Shown here: piece by piece, positions 1 through 7,050 of the stretch
Position numbering within the stretch: position 1 is the stretch's first letter
Layout: every line of letters starts with the position of its first letter
NCBI GenBank assembly: GCA_944389715.1
Contig: CALXNI010000074.1
Coordinates: 1-9,779 of the forward strand
DNA: 9,779 bases
Source of the DNA: an uncultured Clostridia bacterium
GTDB lineage: Bacteria; Bacillota; Clostridia; TANB77; CAG-508
Direction of reading: 5' to 3'
Notes under the pieces: generated by a model
What the model was told of the DNA's origin: nothing
The model's input: the letters and a program-made list of their open reading frames with translations, nothing else
Database searches by the model: none
Position numbers and translations under genes: made by a program

Positions 1-351
1 AAAATACATAAATATGATGTTGTTATTGCTAAAAATTATTTATCAGAAACTGAAATAGGTCAATTAGAAAGAATGGTATCAGCATATTTGGATTTAGCAG
101 AAATGCAAGCAATGAGACATATTCCAATGACAATGGCAGATTGGGAAGAAAGATTAAATGGATTTTTAAAATTATGGGATCATGAAGTTTTAAAGGATAA
201 TGGGAAAATATCAGCAGAGATGGCAAAACTTCATGCAGAAACAGAATTCGAAAGATATAGAATAATACAAGATAGAATTTATGTATCAGATTTTGATGAA
301 CTTTTATTAAATGCAAAAAATATAAAAAATAGGGGAACAGATGAGAACTAA
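1..351 (+). CDS. RhuM family protein, C-terminal part (5' end outside window)
   Basis: The reading frame is open from base 1 to TAA at 349-351 and gives 116 residues, so the start lies upstream of the window. The visible part matches the conserved C-terminal region of the RhuM (virulence protein RhuM) family: YLSETEIGQLERMVSAYLD, then an IPMTMADWEERLNGFL segment, then EMAKLHAETEFERYRI and a closing YVSDFDELL. It is soluble, mostly alpha-helical and highly charged, with no membrane segment in this part. The biochemical function of RhuM is unknown; the family was named from a Salmonella pathogenicity island and occurs widely in gut bacteria as an accessory gene. Its stop overlaps the start of the next gene by 11 nt, suggesting translational coupling to a glycosyltransferase operon, an unexpected partner. 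The family call is from remembered sequence similarity, not a search. Confidence 0.85.
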   Translation, partial: KIHKYDVVIAKNYLSETEIGQLERMVSAYLDLAEMQAMRHIPMTMADWEERLNGFLKLWDHEVLKDNGKISAEMAKLHAETEFERYRIIQDRIYVSDFDELLLNAKNIKNRGTDEN

Positions 352-1915
352 AAAAACAATAAAGGAAATATTAATTTTTTTGGCGTTATTAATTATGGTA
401 GGAGCAGTAATTTTGCCAAAAGAACTCAATAATTTAGATGAAATATGGAATTTTAATTTTGCAAGAAACGTTGCAGATGGCAGATTACCATATAAAGATT
501 TTAATATGATACAAACACCATTACTGCCATTAATATGCGGACTTATTTTAAAGATAGTGGGTAGCGAATTAATTGTAATGAGACTTCTTGCATGTATTTT
601 GTGTGCAACTATATTATTTATGACTTATAAAATACTAAATTTTTTAAAAATAAACAATATATTTATTTTGATAATTTTAGTAGGTCTATATTTTACATAT
701 CTAAATCATTTTTGTATAGACTACAATTTTGCAATTTTATTAATTACCTTAATTACAATGTATTTAGAACTTAAAGCTCTAAATAAAGAAAATAATATTT
801 TAAAAAGTAATATAAAATTTGATTTTGGGTTAGGAATTTTAGTTGGTACAACAATTTTATTTAAGCAAACAACAGGAATATTTATATCAATAATTTTTAT
901 AATGTACAAAATTTTAATGGTGTCAAATAAAAAAGATTTAAAAACTGCTTTAAAAATTGTATCTGCAAGATTATTTGGAATATGCGTACCTATAATTGCT
1001 TTAGCTATTTATTTAATATTAAATGATTTGTGGGAAGATTTTATTAATTATGCTATTTTAGGAATAAAAACTTTTAGCAATAAAATATCATATATTTCAT
1101 TGTTTAAAGAAAGTAATATTTATATTAAAATTTTAACAATTTTAGTACCTATTACAATTTTTTATATGTTTTTGGAGAGCATAGTGTTAAAGCAAAAAAC
1201 TAAGGAAGATAGAAATATATTTATTCTTTTTTGTTATAGTGTAGGAAGCCTTATAGTTGCATTTCCAATATCAGATGAAATACATTTTCTTATTGGAAGT
1301 TTACCTACTTTGATTTCATTTGTGTATGTGCTATATTTGTGGCTAATTAAAATAAAAAACTTTATAGAAAAACATATAAAAATAAACATTTACTTTAAAT
1401 TATTTATTAAGTATTTTTTTACAGCATTTGTAATACTATCTTCTACATATGTACTTGCAAATTTTGCATATAAAAACTCAAAAGAATATATTAGAACTGC
1501 AAATTATTATACAAAAATAAATCATTATAAATATATACCTGCAAATGACAAGTATGTAAATAAAATAGTTGATTTTATTAAAAGTAGTGAAATAAAAGGA
1601 AAAAAAGTTTATATTTTAGATGCGACGGCTGCACTATATATGATACCTGCAGATAAATGTAACAAAGATTATGATATGTTTTTAAAGGGGAATTTAGGTG
1701 TAAATGGAGAAGATGGACAAATAGAAAAATTGAAAAATTTAAAAAACAATGAATTAATATTAATACTAAATGAAAAACACCATAGAAACTGGCAAACACC
1801 AGAAAAAGTTATTAAGTATGTAAAAGAGAGTTTAACTAAAACAGGCGAAATAGGAAGTTTTGATATATATGTAGAGGGAGAAGGGGTTGGAAACTATAAT
1901 GAATTATATTCATAA
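341..1915 (+). CDS. GT-C fold membrane glycosyltransferase (GT39/ArnT-like)
   Basis: This is a 524-residue polytopic protein that probably transfers a sugar from a polyprenyl-phosphate donor outside the cytoplasmic membrane. After the first membrane helix (about residues 9-28) comes a loop with D33-E34 followed by NFARNVADGRLPYKDF, the acidic loop and 'G-x-x-P-Y-x-D-F' pattern typical of GT-C enzymes. A KQTTG motif (175-179) and P-I-S-D-E-I-H (309-315) also fit bacterial GT39-like proteins. Roughly eleven membrane helices end near residue 376, leaving an extracytoplasmic domain of about 147 residues with a YILDATAALYMI strand-helix segment. The ATG is supported by AGGGGA at 331-336, four nt upstream. 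The gene overlaps the RhuM stop by 11 nt and its own end overlaps the next gene by 29 nt if that gene's TTG start is used. Fold assignment is fairly sure; donor and acceptor are unknown. Confidence 0.8.
   Translation: MRTKKTIKEILIFLALLIMVGAVILPKELNNLDEIWNFNFARNVADGRLPYKDFNMIQTPLLPLICGLILKIVGSELIVMRLLACILCATILFMTYKILNFLKINNIFILIILVGLYFTYLNHFCIDYNFAILLITLITMYLELKALNKENNILKSNIKFDFGLGILVGTTILFKQTTGIFISIIFIMYKILMVSNKKDLKTALKIVSARLFGICVPIIALAIYLILNDLWEDFINYAILGIKTFSNKISYISLFKESNIYIKILTILVPITIFYMFLESIVLKQKTKEDRNIFILFCYSVGSLIVAFPISDEIHFLIGSLPTLISFVYVLYLWLIKIKNFIEKHIKINIYFKLFIKYFFTAFVILSSTYVLANFAYKNSKEYIRTANYYTKINHYKYIPANDKYVNKIVDFIKSSEIKGKKVYILDATAALYMIPADKCNKDYDMFLKGNLGVNGEDGQIEKLKNLKNNELILILNEKHHRNWQTPEKVIKYVKESLTKTGEIGSFDIYVEGEGVGNYNELYS
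1874..1880 (+). promoter_or_regulatory. Ribosome binding site deciding a TTG start
   Basis: GAGGGAG lies six nt before TTG at 1887, the usual spacing. The competing ATG at 1899 (residue 5 of the longer form) has AGGGG at 1882-1886 twelve nt upstream, rather far. TTG is therefore preferred, but the purine-rich stretch 1874-1886 could serve either start. Both lie inside the end of the preceding gene. Confidence 0.5.
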
Positions 1916-4688
1916 GTTAATTTACAACTATGCATTTATATTTATTGCGACAATACTATTTTATTATTTTTTAAATAGAAATAGAAATAAAATAATAAAA
2001 ACTACTATAATTCTGGCTTGTACAGGATTAATAATGCTAATAATACCATTATTTTTATACCAAAGAGGAATTGTAGATGTAAGAGGATTATTTCAATTTA
2101 TATATGAAACTATATCTATTGGAGTGTTGGCTAATGCTTTTTTATGTAAAAACAAAGATAAATTTAAATCACTTAATAATTTATCCAAAAATGAAATAAT
2201 AATATGCATCACAGCTATTATTTTTGGGACATTCTCTTTTTTAAGTATTTTTTTATCAAATTATAAATATATATTTCCAGTGAGTGGCAATATACATATA
2301 GGCAATATGTTTTTTAATGCTGATATTGAAAGAGGAATTAATGAAATTTTTGACATAAATTTACTAACAAGTGAAATACATCCATTATACAGATATCTAA
2401 TATTACCAATAATATGGCCTTTTATTTTAATAGATAAGATGTTAATCAATTTTATTAGCAGTTATAATGCAATGATTTTAAAAGCATGCATAATTGTTGT
2501 TATTCAAATTATTTTAAATTCAGCATCTGCAATATTGTTTTATAAAATATTAAAACAATCTAAAATTAATAATAAAATCTCTATATTAGGAACACTTTTA
2601 TTTATTTTTAGTTTACCTTTTATTTGGCTATCAATTATACCAGAAACATATTCATTGACATTACTTACACTTTTATTAATGATATATTACTATAATAAAA
2701 ACAATAACTTGTGGTTTGGATTTGCAGTGCTTACTTTTGGAGCTAATCTAATGACTGCCATACCTATTGGAATATTACTTATTCATTATTTAATAAAGAA
2801 TTATAAAAAAATAAAAATTGACAAACGAACAAAAATTGTTGTACTTATTTTAATTACAATTATTATATTTGTTTTAGGAATAACATTATTGGTAGAATTT
2901 ATAAATTATATAAATGCATGGAAAGATAATACAGGGGAGTTGCCCAAAACTATTAATTATTCACTAAATAAATTTATTATACCAATTATTTTAGGACCAA
3001 ATTTTATAGATATACATCCATTTTTTGTACAAACAAATTCGTTTAATAATTGTGCATTAGGATTATTTATAGTATTTGCAATAATTGCAATTATTGGATT
3101 TGGGTCAAGATTTAGAAAAGATATGCTAGTAAATTTGTCTTTTATATTTTTAATATCAGGATATATGCTACATATTATAATTGGCTATGGAAAACATAAT
3201 GGAATAATTTATTCACCTTTGTATTTTTGGGCATTATTGATATTAATAATTAATGGTTTTAATTTTATTTATAACAAATATAAAAAAACATGGTATCTTA
3301 TAGGTATAATAATTATTTTAGTTTTTATATTTAATGTAAACTGGGTAATAGATTTCGGAAGAGCACTTTCAGAGGAGAAATTATCTCAAGATTTATATGA
3401 CTTATCTAATAAAAATAAGGTAGAGTTAGAATATGAAAATGGTGAAACAGAGAGTTTTATAATTAATAATGGCAAAATTATACAACTAAGCACAGGAAAC
3501 ACTATTATTAGCAATATAGATTATCCATGGGTATATAGTAAACAAAATAATTTTATAACTGGAAATATAAAAGATTCAAGATGGTTTAAAATATACACAC
3601 AGGAAAATGAATTATGCATAAATATATGTGAAAACATACACAAAATAGAAAACAATAATAAGTTTTACATTTTTGGTATGGGATTAAGGGAGAAATATCT
3701 TTTTGTTAAAGATGATGAAAATATAGGCAATTATTACAAGTTAATAAGATATTCAGACAAAAAAGTTATATTAAATAAACTTACATTAAAAAATATAGAT
3801 TATGAAAATTATAAATTGACTGCTACAAATTATAGCAATGAAGATGTTATAATATATGAGAATGAAAATGGTATATATATTACAGTAGGAAATAAAACTA
3901 CAGAATTAGACAATAGCATAAAAATAAATATACCTACTTTTGAAGGTTATAATAACAAGAGAGAATTAAGAATGCTATTTAATGAAGTTATGGTAAATAT
4001 AACTAAAGATGGACCAAAACCAAATTTTATAGCATATGAAAATTTATGGTACAGAGATGCGGCTAGTGTTGCTATGGTTTTAGAAAATACCAATAATATC
4101 TCTCAGATAGAGAATTGGATACTAAATCTCGACAGTATATATGATATGAATAATGGTGTAAAAGAACCAGACAATCTTGGGCAAGTACTTTTTCTTATCT
4201 CACTGGTTGAAGATAAAAATAATAAACTAATAGAAGAAGTACTAATAGAAGCTGATAAGATAAAAACAGAAAAAGGATATATAAGTGGATTAACAGATGG
4301 CTATGAGCATCCAGTATATCAAACAAAATGGCTTATATATGGACTTAAGAGTCTTGGATTAGATTACAGCAATTATAAAGTTCCAGATGTATATGATAGC
4401 TACGAAAACTTATTATGGTTTGATAAGGAATTTAATACTACACAAAAAGAATTTTCAGATAGATGGCAATATATTTATTTCGCAAATTTACATTATACTG
4501 GAACTAAAATGGATTTAAGGCTTACTTCATATCCGATTTCTTATGAATATAGACCATCAAAAGCAAATTTCGAAAATTTAAAAATTCTTAATAACAATTT
4601 TGCAGAAAATAAGATAGTTGCTCCACATTCTTGGAGTGCATCAGAAATGTTTTTATATTTATTGTATTTAAATGAGGTAGAAATATGA
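1887..4688 (+). CDS. Membrane GT-C-like protein fused to a toroid glycosidase-like domain
   Basis: This is a 933-residue two-part protein. Residues 1 to about 485 form a polytopic membrane region with some 11-13 helices; a loop holding D146-x-E148 and then H165-P-L-Y-R resembles the acidic and H-P-L-Y loops of GT-C glycosyltransferases. After the last helix, residues 486-933 are hydrophilic and probably extracytoplasmic. Residues about 500-690 look beta-rich. Residues about 690-933 resemble an (alpha/alpha) six-hairpin glycosidase: L-W721-Y-R723-D724-A-A-S, then EPDNLGQVLFL, D804-G-Y-E-H808-P, and near the end H914-S-W916-S-A-S-E920-M-F. At about 240 residues the toroid portion is shorter than a usual complete domain, so it may be partial or may bind rather than cleave glycan. 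TTG at 1887 is preferred over ATG at 1899. The stop overlaps the next start as ATGA. The GT-C and toroid labels are pattern-based inferences; the enzymatic role is unknown. Confidence 0.65.
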   Translation: METIMNYIHKLIYNYAFIFIATILFYYFLNRNRNKIIKTTIILACTGLIMLIIPLFLYQRGIVDVRGLFQFIYETISIGVLANAFLCKNKDKFKSLNNLSKNEIIICITAIIFGTFSFLSIFLSNYKYIFPVSGNIHIGNMFFNADIERGINEIFDINLLTSEIHPLYRYLILPIIWPFILIDKMLINFISSYNAMILKACIIVVIQIILNSASAILFYKILKQSKINNKISILGTLLFIFSLPFIWLSIIPETYSLTLLTLLLMIYYYNKNNNLWFGFAVLTFGANLMTAIPIGILLIHYLIKNYKKIKIDKRTKIVVLILITIIIFVLGITLLVEFINYINAWKDNTGELPKTINYSLNKFIIPIILGPNFIDIHPFFVQTNSFNNCALGLFIVFAIIAIIGFGSRFRKDMLVNLSFIFLISGYMLHIIIGYGKHNGIIYSPLYFWALLILIINGFNFIYNKYKKTWYLIGIIIILVFIFNVNWVIDFGRALSEEKLSQDLYDLSNKNKVELEYENGETESFIINNGKIIQLSTGNTIISNIDYPWVYSKQNNFITGNIKDSRWFKIYTQENELCINICENIHKIENNNKFYIFGMGLREKYLFVKDDENIGNYYKLIRYSDKKVILNKLTLKNIDYENYKLTATNYSNEDVIIYENENGIYITVGNKTTELDNSIKINIPTFEGYNNKRELRMLFNEVMVNITKDGPKPNFIAYENLWYRDAASVAMVLENTNNISQIENWILNLDSIYDMNNGVKEPDNLGQVLFLISLVEDKNNKLIEEVLIEADKIKTEKGYISGLTDGYEHPVYQTKWLIYGLKSLGLDYSNYKVPDVYDSYENLLWFDKEFNTTQKEFSDRWQYIYFANLHYTGTKMDLRLTSYPISYEYRPSKANFENLKILNNNFAENKIVAPHSWSASEMFLYLLYLNEVEI

Positions 4689-5533
4689 AAAAATATTTGA
4701 AATTAATAAGAGTAAAGCACTATATTAAAAATTTATTAATATTTATTCCACTAATTTTTAGTCAAAATTTTTTGCAAACAAATATTTTAACTAAAACAAT
4801 AATTGGGTTTGCCATATTTTGCCTATGTACTTCTGTAGTTTACATTTTTAATGATATTAAAGATGTAGAAAATGATAAAAAGCATCCAAGCAAAAATTCA
4901 AGACCACTTGCTACAGGAGAAATTTCTAAAAAACAGGCAATAATTATTTTAAGTTTTTTATTAATAATTATTGTAGTTTTGTCAATATTATTTTTAAGAA
5001 ATAATATAAATTCTATAATGTTTATAATTACTTATATTGCAATGAATATCTTATATTCAATAAAGTTAAAAAATATACCAATTGTTGATGTTACAATAGT
5101 AGCCTTAGGATTTTTAATAAGAGTTTTATATGGGGCATCTATTATAAATGTAGAAATATCAAATTGGTTATATTTAACAATACTTACTATTTCTTTCTAT
5201 ATGGCAATGGGAAAAAGAAGAAATGAAATAATGGTAAATGATATAAAATCAAGAGAAGTTTTAAAGCAATACAACCCAAATTTTCTAAATGAAAATATGT
5301 ATATGTTTTTATCATTAACAATTGTATTTTATTCTTTATGGACTTTAGAGATGAGCGAAAGCTTTAAGGATATTATATATACAATACCATTAGTAATAAT
5401 AATCGCATTAAAATATAGTTTAAGCATAGAAGCTAAAAATGACGGAGATCCAGTTGAAATTATTGTTGGTGATAAAATACTGCTTGCATTACTAACACTA
5501 TTTGCAATAATAATTTTATTAATATTATATTAA
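4685..5533 (+). CDS. UbiA-family prenyltransferase, decaprenyl-phosphate phosphoribosyltransferase-like
   Basis: This is a 282-residue integral membrane protein of the UbiA superfamily. The N-terminal RVKHYIKNLLIFIPL segment is followed by the metal/diphosphate-binding motif N56-D57-x-x-D60-x-x-x-D64 and then KHPSKNSRPLATGEIS. Later come a G176-K-R-R-N-E181 motif and D253-G-D-P-V-E258. This combination matches the branch containing mycobacterial Rv3806c, which transfers 5-phosphoribose from PRPP to decaprenyl phosphate, better than quinone or heme prenyltransferases. The likely product is a polyprenyl-phosphate-linked phosphoribose, a precursor of ribosyl or arabinosyl donors for surface glycans. 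Length is near normal for the family. ATG at 4685 overlaps the previous stop by 4 nt (ATGA), with GAGG at 4674-4677 as ribosome binding site. Its position among glycosyltransferases fits donor supply. The expected phosphatase and epimerase partners are not visible. Confidence 0.85.
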   Translation: MKKYLKLIRVKHYIKNLLIFIPLIFSQNFLQTNILTKTIIGFAIFCLCTSVVYIFNDIKDVENDKKHPSKNSRPLATGEISKKQAIIILSFLLIIIVVLSILFLRNNINSIMFIITYIAMNILYSIKLKNIPIVDVTIVALGFLIRVLYGASIINVEISNWLYLTILTISFYMAMGKRRNEIMVNDIKSREVLKQYNPNFLNENMYMFLSLTIVFYSLWTLEMSESFKDIIYTIPLVIIIALKYSLSIEAKNDGDPVEIIVGDKILLALLTLFAIIILLILY

Positions 5534-5545
5534 ATAGGTGAAAAA

Positions 5546-7033
5546 ATGATAAAAAAGTTTATTGAAAATAATAAAAAAGATTTATTAATATTTATAATTA
5601 TATTTTTTATAACATGCTTAGTTTTTGTTGAATTTATAATTGGACATTTTTCAACAGATACATACAATATAATAAATAGAGGATATAATGAATACGCTAT
5701 AAAATACTCTTTAAATGATGGAAGACCAATTATGAGTATAATTTCATTATGTGCCAATTTTTTAAATATGCCAATTAATGTTTATATTTCTTTACTAACA
5801 GTATTGGCAATAGTAGTATCGTGTTTTTCTGTTATTTTATTAAAAAATATAGTAGCACAATATAAAAAGCCAAACAAACTTAACCAAGAAATAGTTTTAA
5901 CTCTAATTTGTTATATAACAATATTTAATTTTATGTTTTTAGAAAATATGCAGTTTGCTGAATGTTTTGTTATGTCAGTAAGTATTTTAATATGGATAAT
6001 TGCCTCAAAAGTTTTAGTAAGTAAAGAGAAAAACTATATTATAAAAACTTTTATTTTAATGATTATAGGAATTTGCTTTTACCAAGCAACTATTAGTTTT
6101 TTTGTAGTTTTAGTTATTTTATTAACTTTATTAAGTGACAACAAAAATCACACAATAAAAAATTTGTTCTTAAATACGTTACTTTCTGGGTTGTTTTGTA
6201 TTGTAGCTGTTGCATTTAATTTAGCTCAGATAAAAATTGTTGATTATTTTACTGGAATGTCACAGACAAGGATGGGTAGTATTAACAATATTATTTATAT
6301 GGTACCTGCGATTTTTAAATCAATACCATCTATATTGGTAAATACATGCAGTATATTTCCTAAAAACTTATTTTTACTATATGTATTTTTAATAGTAGTG
6401 GTATATAATCTGGACAAAAAGAATTTTAAATTAAATTTATATGTCTTTACAATAATTGCATCATCAATTTTATTAAGTTTTGCAATAAATATATTTACAA
6501 CCGCAGGTTTTGCTACTGCAAGAATGTTGTATCCAATAGGCACACTTGTTGGCATTATATTTATTATAGTATTTTTAAAAACTAATAACTTTAAAGAAGG
6601 ATTTTTAAAGCCAATTTTAATTATATTATTAGTAACCTATTCTATAATTACAATAGTAAATTATATATATATAATTCACTCACAAAAAATTATAGAAAAT
6701 TTAAATAAAGAAGAATGTGAAATAATTAATGAGTATATGATAGAATATGAAAATAATACAGGAAACAAATTAAGAAAAATAGCAATATGTTATGATATAA
6801 ATCCTACTTATTATTATGAAGAGATAAAAAATAAATCATCTTTATGTATTAGACCACTTTCAGTAGAATGGTCTGACGATGGTAGCATAAATTATTTTAC
6901 AAATAGAAGTTTAGAAGAAATAAATATGCCTAAAGAAATATATTTAAAATATTTTAAAAATAAAGATTGGGAAGAACTTTCAGAAGAACAATTTGTATTT
7001 ATAGATGACATCGTATATTATTGTATATATTAA
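5546..7033 (+). CDS. GtrII-type glucosyltransferase domain membrane protein
   Basis: This is a 495-residue polytopic protein resembling the Glucos_trans_II (GtrII) family, which transfers glucosyl or related residues from a polyprenyl-phosphate donor to surface polysaccharide in phage seroconversion and cell-envelope loci. After helix 1 the first outer loop contains H-F-S-T-D38-T-Y and then N-D58-G59-R60-P, the D...DGR-P pattern typical of the family. About ten membrane helices follow, ending near residue 381. The C-terminal 114 residues are soluble and include a short CYDINPTYYYEEI segment. The start is ATG at 5546 with AGGTGA at 5536-5541, 12 nt after the previous stop. It closes the run of four membrane genes; polA begins only 17 nt after its stop. 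Family assignment is reasonably firm; the sugar transferred is unknown and could be a pentose if it uses the product of the UbiA-like enzyme upstream. Confidence 0.75.
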   Translation: MIKKFIENNKKDLLIFIIIFFITCLVFVEFIIGHFSTDTYNIINRGYNEYAIKYSLNDGRPIMSIISLCANFLNMPINVYISLLTVLAIVVSCFSVILLKNIVAQYKKPNKLNQEIVLTLICYITIFNFMFLENMQFAECFVMSVSILIWIIASKVLVSKEKNYIIKTFILMIIGICFYQATISFFVVLVILLTLLSDNKNHTIKNLFLNTLLSGLFCIVAVAFNLAQIKIVDYFTGMSQTRMGSINNIIYMVPAIFKSIPSILVNTCSIFPKNLFLLYVFLIVVVYNLDKKNFKLNLYVFTIIASSILLSFAINIFTTAGFATARMLYPIGTLVGIIFIIVFLKTNNFKEGFLKPILIILLVTYSIITIVNYIYIIHSQKIIENLNKEECEIINEYMIEYENNTGNKLRKIAICYDINPTYYYEEIKNKSSLCIRPLSVEWSDDGSINYFTNRSLEEINMPKEIYLKYFKNKDWEELSEEQFVFIDDIVYYCIY

Positions 7034-7036
7034 TTT

Positions 7037-7044
7037 AAGGAGGA
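7037..7044 (+). promoter_or_regulatory. Strong Shine-Dalgarno for polA TTG start
   Basis: AAGGAGGA is a near-complete anti-16S match, six nt upstream of TTG at 7051. It fixes the polA start at TTG, because the protein from there begins EKLLLIDGNSIINRAF, the universal N-terminus of the Pol I 5'-nuclease domain. No comparable site precedes the internal ATGs at 7262 or 9315. Confidence 0.9.
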
Positions 7045-7050
7045 CAAAAC

